DNA of 64,000 nucleotides from Planctomycetota bacterium. Lineage in GTDB: Bacteria; Planctomycetota; Phycisphaerae; Phycisphaerales; UBA1924. A program made the translations under genes and the position numbers. The stretch covers positions 1 to 64,000 of the forward strand of contig CP053450.1 of assembly GCA_013285505.1 (NCBI GenBank). The letters run 5' to 3'. Positions 56,413 through 64,000 of this stretch are shown in pieces. The notes under the pieces were generated by a model. The model had not been told where the DNA came from, made no database searches, and was given only the letters and a program-made list of their open reading frames with translations. Within the stretch, counting starts at the first letter, position 1, and every line of letters begins with the position of its first letter.

Positions 56413-58575
56413 ATGACCAAACGAACGGAATCGACGACCATCACCGCCTGGACCCACGACCCCGCCCCGCAGCGGTTTCGGCAGCGCACCACGCGTTTCC
56501 GAGATCCGGCCGCGGCCGATCCCGCACCGCCGTCGGTCGCCCTCCTCGAGACCGCCGCGGATCGTGACGCGTCCGGCCCGCCGGCGCCCGGGCTCGTCCC
56601 CGAGTTCGCCCGCGACGACGACGGCCGCTGGCTCACACGTCTTGCCTGCCCGCGGGGCTCCTGCTTCTACGGCACCGGCGAGGTCGCCGGGCCGCTGCTG
56701 CGCAACGGCCAGTCGGTCACCCTGTGGAACACCGACTCGTTCGGCTACACCATCGAGACGCCCTCGCTCTACCAGTCGCACCCGTGGGTGCTGGGTGTGC
56801 GCGCAGACGGCACCGCCTTCGGCATGCTCATCGACACGACGTTCCGTGCCGAGATCGGGCTGGAGGGCGACGTCGCGCTGGTCGCCTCAGAAGGCACCGC
56901 CCCGGCGGTCTACGTGCTCGAGGGCCCGAGCCCCGAGGCCGTGCTCGAGGAACTCGCCGCCCTGATCGGGACGACCCCGCTCCCGCCCCGCTGGGCGCTC
57001 GGCTTCCACCAGTGCCGCTACTCGTACGGCGCCGAGCACGAGGTACTCGGCATCGCCGAGGAATTCCGCGCCCGCTGGCTCCCCTGCGACACGATCTGGA
57101 TGGACATCGACTACATGGTCGACTCGCGCCCGTTCACGATCGACACGCACAAGTTCCCCGATGCCGAGAAGATGATCCTGCAACTCCGGACCAAGGGGTT
57201 CCGGACAGCGTGGATCCTCGACCCGGGGATCAAGATCGACAAGGAAGACTCCACGTTTATCAGCGGCCAGGAGCGGGACGTCTTCATCAAGAAACCGGAC
57301 GGCTCGCTGTTTGCTGGCGATGTGTGGCCGGGACGCTGCGCCTGGCCAGATTTCACCAACGCCGGCGTGCGGCACTGGTGGGGCCAGCAGACCGCCCGCT
57401 TCGCCCGGATCGGGGCCGACGGCGTCTGGAACGACATGAACGAGCCCTCCGTCTTCGACGGGCCCGGGCGCACCATCCCCACCGACTGCCTGCACAACGC
57501 CGACCCCGAACTCGGCGGCCCGGACGACCACGCGCGGTATCACAACATCTACGGCATGCAGATGGCCAGGGCCTCGTTCGAGGGGCTCCTGCGTGACCGC
57601 CCCGGCCGGCGGCCGTTCGTCCTGAGCCGCAGCAACTTCCTCGGCGGCCACCGCTACGCCTGCTGCTGGACCGGCGACAGCGCCAGCACCTGGGAGCACC
57701 TCTCCTGGACGATCCCGATGATGCTCAATCTCGGGCTGAGCGGGCAGGTCTTCGCCGGGTGCGATATCGGCGGCTTCGCCGACGACGCCGACGACGTGCT
57801 TTTCGCCCGGTGGATGGGCATCGGGTGCCTGCTGCCGTTTGCGCGCGCGCACTCGGACAAGAACACCAACCGGCACGAGCCCTGGTCGTTCGGCCCGGCG
57901 TGCGAGCGGGCCTGCCGCATCGCCCTCGAGCGGCGGTACCGGCTGCTGCCCTATCTCTACACCCAGTTCGAGCGGGCCGAGCGCACCGGCGTACCCCCGA
58001 TGCGCCCGCTCTTCTTCGCCGACCCGGCCAACGAGACCCTGCGCGACGCCGAGGACTCGTTCCTGCTCGGGCCCGACGTGCTCGTTCGGGCCAGCGTCAA
58101 GCCCTCGGGCGGGTGCGAGGCCCCGATGCCCGCGGGGATCTGGAGAAGATTCGAGCCCACCGAGACCAGCGATGTTCACCTGCCCGACCTCTATCTGCGC
58201 GGCGGGGCGATCCTGCCGATGGGGCCGATCGTCCAGTACACCGGCCAACGCCCGCTCGACCCGATCACGCTCGTGATCAGCCTCGACGAACAGGGCGAGG
58301 CTCGCGGCGAGCTGTTCGAGGACGACGGGGACGGCTTTGCCTATCGCGAGGGAGACTGCCTCAGGACCGTCTACGCCGCCAAACGGGTGCGCGGCCATGT
58401 GAATGTGTGGGTCGAGCAGAGCGGGGGAGGCCGTCGGAGGCCACTCCGGGCGGCCGAGATCGTCGTCCTGCTCGATGACGGCCGGCTCGTCCGAGCCACG
58501 GGCGTGGGCGGGGACACGATCAGCGTTCTGGTGGCCCCGCCGGCGGCGGACCCGATCGAGCCACAGGACCCGTGA
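56413..58575 (+). CDS. GH31-family alpha-glucosidase
   Basis: This 720-residue cytoplasmic glycoside hydrolase family 31 enzyme, most likely an alpha-glucosidase, has no signal peptide. The N-terminal galactose-mutarotase-like beta domain (FYGTGEVAGPLLRNGQSVTL) precedes the barrel. The barrel has RWALGFHQCRYSYGAE, IWMDIDYM, the nucleophile in GVWNDMNEPSVF and the acid/base Asp in CCWTGDSASTW. LLPYLYTQFERAERTGVPPM and a C-terminal beta domain with GELFEDDGDGFAY complete it. The start at 56413 follows non-coding sequence; the open frame upstream is a shadow of the minus-strand gene. Maltose or glycogen breakdown products are the likely substrates. Confidence 0.93.
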   Translation: MTKRTESTTITAWTHDPAPQRFRQRTTRFRDPAAADPAPPSVALLETAADRDASGPPAPGLVPEFARDDDGRWLTRLACPRGSCFYGTGEVAGPLLRNGQSVTLWNTDSFGYTIETPSLYQSHPWVLGVRADGTAFGMLIDTTFRAEIGLEGDVALVASEGTAPAVYVLEGPSPEAVLEELAALIGTTPLPPRWALGFHQCRYSYGAEHEVLGIAEEFRARWLPCDTIWMDIDYMVDSRPFTIDTHKFPDAEKMILQLRTKGFRTAWILDPGIKIDKEDSTFISGQERDVFIKKPDGSLFAGDVWPGRCAWPDFTNAGVRHWWGQQTARFARIGADGVWNDMNEPSVFDGPGRTIPTDCLHNADPELGGPDDHARYHNIYGMQMARASFEGLLRDRPGRRPFVLSRSNFLGGHRYACCWTGDSASTWEHLSWTIPMMLNLGLSGQVFAGCDIGGFADDADDVLFARWMGIGCLLPFARAHSDKNTNRHEPWSFGPACERACRIALERRYRLLPYLYTQFERAERTGVPPMRPLFFADPANETLRDAEDSFLLGPDVLVRASVKPSGGCEAPMPAGIWRRFEPTETSDVHLPDLYLRGGAILPMGPIVQYTGQRPLDPITLVISLDEQGEARGELFEDDGDGFAYREGDCLRTVYAAKRVRGHVNVWVEQSGGGRRRPLRAAEIVVLLDDGRLVRATGVGGDTISVLVAPPAADPIEPQDP

Positions 58576-58619
58576 GCGAGGGCGGGTAGACCGCCGGTCC
58601 CCCCGCGTACACTGGCCCT

Positions 58620-60324
58620 ATGAGCTACACCGCACTCGCGCGACGGTATCGGTCGCGGTCGTTCGACGAGGTCGTCGGCCAGGAACCCATCGCCCGGACA
58701 CTCCGGAACGCCATCGATTCGGGGCGGGTCGCCCACGCGTATCTGTTCAGCGGGACGCGGGGCGTCGGCAAGACGTCGATGGCCCGGATCTTCGCGGCCG
58801 CGATCAACACGCCCGAGGAAGGCGCGATGTCCGAAGAGGTCGCCGACGCGATCCGCACTGGGCGTGACCAGGACGTCATCGAGATCGACGCGGCCAGCAA
58901 CCGCGGCGTGGACGACGCCCGCGACCTGATCTCCAACTGCGTCTACCGCCCGATGCGCGGCCCCTACAAGGTCTACATCATCGACGAGGTCCACATGCTC
59001 ACGCGTGAGGCCTCCAACGCGCTGCTCAAGACGATGGAGGAGCCGCCGGAGCACGTCAAGTTCATCCTCTGCACGACCGAGCCGCACAAGGTGCTGCCGA
59101 CGATCCAGAGCCGGTGCCAGCGGTTCGACTTCCGCGACATCCCGACGACGCGCATCACCGATCACCTCCGCGATGTGTGCAAGGGCGAGAAGGTCAAGGC
59201 CGACGACGAGCTGCTGCACGCGGTGGCCCGGCTGGGCAACGGCTCGATGCGCGATGCGCTCAGCCTGCTCGACCGGCTGCTGGCGACCGGCGAGAAGTCG
59301 CTCTCGCTGTCGCTGCTCGAAGAGCTGCTGGGTTTGCCCGACCGCGAGCTGCTCGGCCGCATGATCGACGCCTTAGCGACGGGCGACTCGCGGGGCGCGC
59401 TTGAGGCGGGCGATGAACTGCTCAGCAAGGGCGCGGGGCCGGAGCTGGTGCTCGGATCGCTGGCGGGGCGGCTCCGCGACCTGATGCTGCTCTGTGCCTG
59501 CGGCGGCCAGACCGACCTGGTCGATTCGACCGGCGACTCCCGCGCCGAGGACGCGGCACGGGCCGAGCGGTTCGACGTGGCCTCGCTGTCGCACATGATC
59601 GCGGTCTGCGAGAGTGTGCAGCGGAGTGTGCGACAGAGCTCGCTGCCGCGGGCGCTGTTTGATGCCGCGGTCGTGCGGATGGCGCTCACCGAGAGCCTCG
59701 CCAACGTGACCGAGATCGTCACGAAGATGTCCAACCCCGCGGCCATCGCGGGGCGGGGCGGCGCGGGGGCACCGGCAAAAAACCTTGAGGGCAGCGGCGC
59801 CACCGGGCGAGCGGGCCACCCCCCCCACCGCCTGACGCACCACGCGAGGCTCTGCCGCTGCCCGCCCAGAAATCCGAATCCCCTCCGGCTCGGCCGGGCG
59901 GCGGCGCGCGCATCGGCGGCGGCCGCGGATGGTGCGGAGCCGGTTGCGCGGACACCGGTCCCGGAGTCGGCCGAGGCTCTCTGGGCCCGGGCGGCTGGAC
60001 GAGTCGGCCAAGAGCGTGCGCACGCAGTCGATGCTCAGCGCCGCGACGCCGGTGACGTGGGAGGGCAGCGAGCTTACGGTCGAGATCGGCGGTCCGATGC
60101 GGGCGGTGCTCGACCACCGGCGCGAGGAGATCGAGAAGCTGCTCCGGCGCATCGCGAGCAAGAAGGTCACGCTGACCATCCGTGTGCCCGAGGGCATCGA
60201 GCAGCAGCCGACCGACCTGCCGCCGGATGCGCAGGCGCTGGCCGAGGAGCACCCGCTCGTCCGCGAAGCGATGGAGCTGTTCGACGGGCGCGTCGAGCGG
60301 GCGATGCTCCGCAAGAAACCCTGA
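58620..60324 (+). CDS. dnaX: DNA polymerase III gamma/tau subunit, three frame breaks in the linker and C-terminal part
   Basis: This clamp-loader ATPase has about 568 residues when corrected. Domain I has FSGTRGVGKTSMARIFA (Walker A), VYIIDEVHMLTREASNALLK (Walker B), FILCTTEPHKVLPTIQSRC (sensor 1 and SRC); domain II has LGNGSMRDALSLLDRLL (sensor 2); domain III ends near residue 370. The four-Cys zinc module that usually follows Walker A is absent: that stretch reads AAINTPEEGAMSEEVADAIR. After a Gly/Ala/Pro linker, the C-terminal domain includes LTIRVPEGIEQQPTD. Frame changes at about 59823 (C run), 59906 (one GC unit lost) and 59991-59996 (gcggct) are probably errors. The A AAA AAC heptamer is listed separately. 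It precedes ybaB, as in many bacteria. Confidence 0.9.
59777..59788 (+). promoter_or_regulatory. Candidate programmed -1 frameshift site in dnaX
   Basis: A AAA AAC lies at 59777-59783 with zero-frame codons GCA AAA AAC, exactly in the phase X XXY YYZ. A -1 slip leads to CCT then TGA at 59786-59788, yielding a product of about 389 residues that ends just after domain III, like E. coli gamma. A G-rich stretch (GCGGGGGC) about 10 bases upstream could act as an internal Shine-Dalgarno-like stimulator, and GC-rich sequence follows. Confidence 0.55.
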
Positions 60325-60362
60325 ACCACCACGCCGCACGCACGCGGCCGGGAGGGAGAGAC

Positions 60363-60734
60363 ATGTTTGACCAGATGAAGCAGATGGGCGCGATCGCGGG
60401 CCTGCTCAAGAACAAAGAGAAGCTCGCCGAGGCCGGGGCCCGCGTGAAGCGCACGCTCGAGGAGCGGCCGGTCACCGGCGAGGCGGGCGGCGGAGCGATC
60501 CGGGTGACCGTGGGCGGGGAGATGAAGGTGCGGCGGGTCGAGATCGCCCCGGCGATCGCCGCGGGGCTGGGTGCCGGCGACGAGGCGCGGATGCAGATCG
60601 AGAATCTCATCGCCGAAGCCACCAATGACGCCATGCGGCTCGCGCAGCTGCGGCTCAAGGAGGCGGTCGATCGGGAGGCAGCGGAGCTGGGCATCGAGGG
60701 TCTGGGCGATCAGCTCGGCGGACTCTTGCAGTGA
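60363..60734 (+). CDS. ybaB: YbaB/EbfC nucleoid-associated protein
   Basis: This 123-residue protein starts MFDQMKQMGAIAGLLKNKEK and has the family core GAIRVTVGGEMKVRRVEIAP and IENLIAEATNDAMRLAQ, with helices at both ends around a small sheet. It forms DNA-binding dimers. It directly follows dnaX, the usual order, 38 bases downstream; recR, often next, is missing. Its stop overlaps the next start by 4 bases. Confidence 0.92.
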   Translation: MFDQMKQMGAIAGLLKNKEKLAEAGARVKRTLEERPVTGEAGGGAIRVTVGGEMKVRRVEIAPAIAAGLGAGDEARMQIENLIAEATNDAMRLAQLRLKEAVDREAAELGIEGLGDQLGGLLQ

Positions 60735-61486
60735 ACCGACCGGCCTCGTTCTTGCCGCTCCGCTGCGCGCTCGACGATCTGACCATCGCGGTTGACCGCG
60801 CCGACCCGCCCGCGCCGACACCGGCGATGGTCGAGCGGTGGGACGCCGCGGCGGCCGCGAACCCGCGACTCTTCAACGGCACGCTCCTGCGGTTCCACCG
60901 CTTCGATGCCGCGACTCGCACGATCCATGCAAGCCAAGACACCTACCAGCGCTACGCCATGCAGGACCGCCCGCCGGCCGTCACCGGCGAGCACGACCAC
61001 GCCAACGGCGTCTCGCACCTGGCGGTCACGGGCGTGGTAATCGTGACTGAGCCGGACACCGGGCACGAGTCGGTCGTCCTGGGAAACCGCGGTGCACAGA
61101 CGTTCGTCTACCCCGGCCTGTGGGAGCACGCCCCCGGCGGCGGGCTGGAGACCACCGAGATCTACGAGCAGTTGCTTCGCGAGATGGGCGAGGAACTCGG
61201 GATCAAGGGCCTCGACGACGCGGCCCGGCGCGAGGCGTTGCTCGTGCCACCGGGACCGGACGATGTGCTCGGGCTCGCCTTCGACCCCAACATGCCGAGC
61301 GTCGATGTCGTTGTGCGGGTGCGACTGCGCGACGGTGCCGAGCGATCACTCCGCGACGGCTCGTGGGAGTACGGCGACACGCGGGTCGTGCCGGTCGATT
61401 CGCTGCCCGGCTTTCTCACCGAGCAGGGCGAACAGGCGATCATCCCGCCGGCGGTCGCGATCTGGCGCGGGCTCGGATGGGCCTGA
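60731..61486 (+). CDS. Nudix-like hydrolase with imperfect Nudix box
   Basis: This 251-residue protein has a Nudix-type core: HLAVTGVVIVTE as first strand, then HAPGGGLETTEIYEQLLREM and GEELGI around the box. Aligned to GX5EX7REUXEEXGU, the REMGEELGI half is intact, but the first Glu seems displaced by one residue (Thr at the exact spacing). Catalysis may therefore be altered or the loop shortened. An N-terminal domain of about 95 residues (FNGTLLRFHRFDAATRTIHA) resembles the leader of longer eukaryote-like Nudix proteins. The substrate is unknown. It overlaps ybaB by 4 bases, so the two are co-translated. Confidence 0.65.
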   Translation: MNRPASFLPLRCALDDLTIAVDRADPPAPTPAMVERWDAAAAANPRLFNGTLLRFHRFDAATRTIHASQDTYQRYAMQDRPPAVTGEHDHANGVSHLAVTGVVIVTEPDTGHESVVLGNRGAQTFVYPGLWEHAPGGGLETTEIYEQLLREMGEELGIKGLDDAARREALLVPPGPDDVLGLAFDPNMPSVDVVVRVRLRDGAERSLRDGSWEYGDTRVVPVDSLPGFLTEQGEQAIIPPAVAIWRGLGWA

Positions 61487-61504
61487 GGCCGCCCGGCCTC
61501 TGAC

Positions 61505-61879
61505 CTACTCGGCCTCGGCCGAGACCGGCTTGGTCCACGGGATGTCCTTGTCCTTCTGCAGCACGCCCGCAGACTGCTTCGTGCAGCGCTTGCACAGGTA
61601 CGCCTCGCGCATCGGGCTCGACCACATCGACTCTTCCCGCACTTCGAGGCACAGGTTGCACTTGGTGCCGGGCGGGATGCCCTCGCTCCCACCGCTGTCG
61701 CCGCCGCGGGTGGTGAGGCCCAGCTCGACGTAGGCGACCGTCAGGCAGTGGCCGCAGACGCAGCTGCCGTGGTGCCCCTCGACCATGGGCCGGTCGTCGG
61801 TCCAGACGTTGCCGCAGAAGTCACAGAGAAAGTCCTCCATGGCCAGATTGTCCTCATCACACCCTTCCCGCCGCATCAC
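61505..61879 (-). CDS. Small double zinc-ribbon protein of unknown function
   Basis: This protein of up to 124 residues has four Cys pairs: FLCDFCGNVW, CVCGHCLTVA, KCNLCLEVRE and YLCKRCTKQS. These form two zinc ribbons separated by a flexible Gly/Ser segment (TRGGDSGGSEG). It lacks further domains. Such proteins usually bind other proteins or RNA. The start could be GTG 61879, ATG 61876 (with GAGGTGAG just upstream) or ATG 61840, which begins at MEDFLCDFCG. It is convergent with the Nudix-like gene and 38 bases downstream of the ABC exporter gene on the same strand. I do not recognise the family. Confidence 0.65.
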   Translation of the reverse strand: MMRREGCDEDNLAMEDFLCDFCGNVWTDDRPMVEGHHGSCVCGHCLTVAYVELGLTTRGGDSGGSEGIPPGTKCNLCLEVREESMWSSPMREAYLCKRCTKQSAGVLQKDKDIPWTKPVSAEAE

Positions 61880-61917
61880 TCACCTCTGTCCTCTGTGCCA
61901 ACTGCCTGGCCCCTCGA

Positions 61918-63783
61918 TCATCTCTGTTCAAACAACTGGTTGTACACCACGCACCGCTCGATGAGCTGCTCGTGCGTCCCGTCGTCGATCACGCGCCCGT
62001 CCTTCATCACGATGATCCGGTCGGCCGAGGTGATCGTGCTGCGGCGGTGGGCGACGATGAGGCACGTGCGCGACGCGGAGAACTCGCCGATCGCCTCGGC
62101 GATCTGCGCCTCGCTCTCGCCGTCGACCATGCTCGTCGCCTCGTCGAGGATCAGGATCGCCGGGTCACGCAGGATCGCCCGGGCGATCGCCACCCGCTGG
62201 CGCTGCCCGCCGGAGAGGGTCAGGCCCTGCTCACCGACCACCGTGTCGTAGCCCTGCGGCAACCGGGTGATGAAGCCGTGCGCGCGCCTGCCGCGCCGCC
62301 CGCTCGATGCCCTCCTGCGTCGCGTCCTTGGTGCCGTAGGCGATGTTGCTGGCGATCGTGCCCTCGAAGATCACGGTCTCCTGCGTGACCACGCCGATCT
62401 GGCGGCGGAGGCTCCGCACCTGATAGTCGCGGATGTCGAGCCCGTCGATCATCACGCGGCCGCGCCCGTGCGCCGTCCTCGCCCGCGTCGGGGTCGAACA
62501 GCCGCGGGATAAGCCCGAGCAGCGTCGTCTTGCCGCACCCGTTGGGGCCGACGATCGCCACCCGCTCGCCGTGCCCGACCGTGATCGAGAGGTCCCGCAG
62601 CGCCCGGCCGCGTCGCATTGGGGTAGGTGAACGTCACGTTGTCCAGCTCGATGCTCTTGGCGTGGCGGGGCAGCTTGGGCAGCTTGGAGCTGTGGCCCGG
62701 CTCGGGCTCCATCTCCATGAGCTCTTTGAGGCGCTGGGCCGCGGCACTCGAGGCCTGGACCTCGTTGATCAGCCCCGTCAGCGGCTTGAGCGAGGCCCCG
62801 GCCGCGCCGAGCGCGACGAGCGTCGCGATGAAGCTCTCGACCTCGATGTGCCCGTCGAGGATCGCCTTCGACGCGATCAGCGAGAGGATGCCCAGCGCAA
62901 AGAGCGCGAGCAGCTCGACCAGCGGGCTCGCCAGCGCGCGCGCCACCCGCACCCGCATCATGTCGTGCATGAACTGCTTGTTGATGCGGTGGAACCGGCC
63001 CGCCTCGTAGCGCTCGGTCGTGTAGACCTTGACCACGCGCAGGCCGCGGAGGACCTCGCCGGTCGAGGCGTAGAGCCCCGCCTGGCTCCGCAGCGCCCCG
63101 CGCGACGCTCTGCGGATCCGCTTGCCGAGACGCCGGATGACGACATAGAGCACCACGATGATCGGCAGCGCGGAGACGACCAGCAGCGGGCTGAGCACCA
63201 GCGCCGCCAGCAGCCCCGCGACCCCCTTGGTCACCTGCGCCACCGTCCGCGACAGCAATGTCGCGAAACCCTGGCCGAGCTGGTGCGAGTCGTTGACGAT
63301 GCGGCTGACCGGGTCGCTCGCGCCCCCGGCGACGACCGTCTTCAGCGGCAGGCGCACGACCTTGTGGAACGCCTCGCGCCGGATGTTCGTGCTCGTGCGG
63401 TAGACCACCGTGAGCGAGAGGTAGGCGTGCATGAAGTTGGCCACCGCGCCGAACACCGTCAGCACACCCAGCACCGAGACGATGGTGACGATCGCCGTGA
63501 ACTGCCCCGGCGGCAACGCCGCGACCCAGGTGGCGGGCAGCCTCGCCCAACCCACAACCGCCGGCAGGCTCTCGTTGTAGTTCGCGGCCAGCTCCGGCAA
63601 TCCGCCGTGGTTGGGCTGCAGGATGCTCCGCAAGACCGGCGCGATCGAGACCAGCCCCACCCCCAGCCCCCCGGCCGAGACGCACGCGAATACCATCGCC
63701 CAGACGATGGTGGCCTTGTATCGCAACATGCGGGAGGCAAAGTGCCAGAACGCGTCCATAAGGTCCACCAGTATTGAGCCCAT
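61918..63783 (-). CDS. ABC exporter, fused membrane and ATPase domains (MsbA-like), three frame breaks
   Basis: This half-transporter of about 621 residues has a six-helix exporter domain (IVWAMVFACVSAGGLGVGLV, FGAVANFMHAYLSLTVVYRT, LVELLALFALGILSLIASKA) and then a nucleotide-binding domain. The latter has IVGPNGCGKTTLLGLIPRL (Walker A), IGVVTQETVIFEGTIASNIA (Q loop), LTLSGGQRQRVAIARAI (signature) and ILILDEATSMVDGESEAQ (Walker B). Frame changes lie at 62599-62607 (one extra base beside GCGC), about 62470, and about 62285 (one GC unit lost). All are in the ATPase half and all motifs survive correction. Lipid or glycolipid flipping is likely. It is divergent from a glycosyltransferase gene, hinting at surface polysaccharide or lipid export. 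Confidence 0.88.
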
Positions 63784-63877
63784 CTCGGCCCGGGTACACC
63801 CGCCCGCCGAATAACCACCGAATGGACCGCCCGAAAGCCCCCGCAGCCGCGATCCCGACGCCCCGCACCCCACACCC

Positions 63878-64000
63878 ATGCCAGTCCCCCGCGCCACGGT
63901 CGTCATCCCCTGCTTCAACCACGGCCGCTTCGTGGGCGAGGCGGTCGCCAGCGCACTGGCCCAGACCGACGCCGACATCCGCGTCACCGTCGTCAACGAC
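63878..64000 (+). CDS. Family 2 glycosyltransferase, N-terminal fragment
   Basis: The last 41 codons read MPVPRATVVIPCFNHGRFVG followed by EAVASALAQTDADIRVTVVN and D. This is the first strand and helix of a GT-A fold family 2 glycosyltransferase (VVIPCFN, then the acidic VVND that precedes the nucleotide-sugar site). The gene runs off the window. It starts 94 bases from the divergent ABC exporter gene, a common pairing in surface glycan clusters. Confidence 0.85.
   Translation, partial: MPVPRATVVIPCFNHGRFVGEAVASALAQTDADIRVTVVND

Noticed and set aside
59990..60734. Open frame continuing from dnaX into ybaB as one long protein
   Set aside because: After 59991 this frame no longer matches DnaX; removing one base in gcggct restores the C-terminal domain, which stops at 60324, and ybaB has its own start.
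1..64000. Widespread programmed frameshifting or widespread pseudogenes as explanation of the broken genes
   Set aside because: Breaks hit essential and conserved genes, share one sequence context, and each is repaired by one small edit that restores conserved motifs. A sequence-error origin is simpler. Only the dnaX A AAA AAC site has the features of true recoding.
1..64000. tRNA, rRNA, CRISPR arrays, prophage or integrase genes
   Set aside because: No cloverleaf-like segment with a conserved TPsiC arm, no regularly spaced direct repeats and no phage or recombinase motif was recognised while reading both strands.

Overview
The window reads as chromosomal DNA of a very GC-rich planctomycete, most likely class Phycisphaerae. 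The clues are a secreted protein ending in a GC-type dockerin tail, a fused CcoN-CcoO oxidase, a DUF3052 protein, futalosine-route menaquinone enzymology, secreted sulfatase and subtilase genes, and dispersed palindromic repeats. No rRNA, tRNA, CRISPR array or complete insertion sequence was seen.

Layout. 0-8 kb: the end of a D-aminoacyl-tRNA deacylase, a Na+/Ca2+ antiporter, a lipoprotein, a LOG-family protein and a giant AsmA-like envelope protein. 8-14.6 kb: futalosine hydrolase, then a PilM-PilN-PilO-(PilP/GspC-like)-PilB/GspE cassette. 14.7-21.6 kb: a DUF4212 plus SSS-family symporter pair and acetyl-CoA synthetase, pointing to acetate uptake and activation. 21.8-30.5 kb: export and degradation genes (subtilase, sulfatase, dockerin-tailed beta-propeller protein, GH38-like glycosidase). 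30.6-34.1 kb: small membrane proteins and a PIN-PhoH ATPase. 34.1-39.6 kb: a MITE-like palindrome, then an RND pump with its membrane fusion protein and a TetR regulator. 39.7-43.3 kb: a large MscS-type channel. 43.3-54.2 kb: one long minus-strand cbb3 oxidase unit (ccoNO, ccoQ, ccoP, ccoG, ccoH, a TauE/SafE-like protein, ccoI, ccoS) followed by a P1B-4 metal ATPase, with a divergent Rrf2 regulator. 54.8-64 kb: an MBL-rhodanese protein, GH31 glucosidase, dnaX, ybaB, a Nudix-like protein, a zinc-ribbon protein, an ABC exporter and the start of a family 2 glycosyltransferase.

Reading-frame quality matters here. By eye I find 30 frame breaks in 16 otherwise well-conserved genes, including dnaX, acs and ccoI. 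Twenty-seven of them lie at GCGC-type sequence: 13 are repaired by removing one base from a GCGCT/AGCGC site, 3 by removing one base at other GCGC sites, and 11 by restoring one GC unit to a GC run. I therefore annotate each broken gene as one CDS across its frames. The breaks are most likely sequence errors, possibly linked to a modified base, rather than real pseudogenes.

The most interesting possibly genuine recoding signal is in dnaX: an A AAA AAC heptamer in the correct phase for -1 slippage, with an immediate -1 stop at the end of the ATPase domains, just where a gamma-type product would end.
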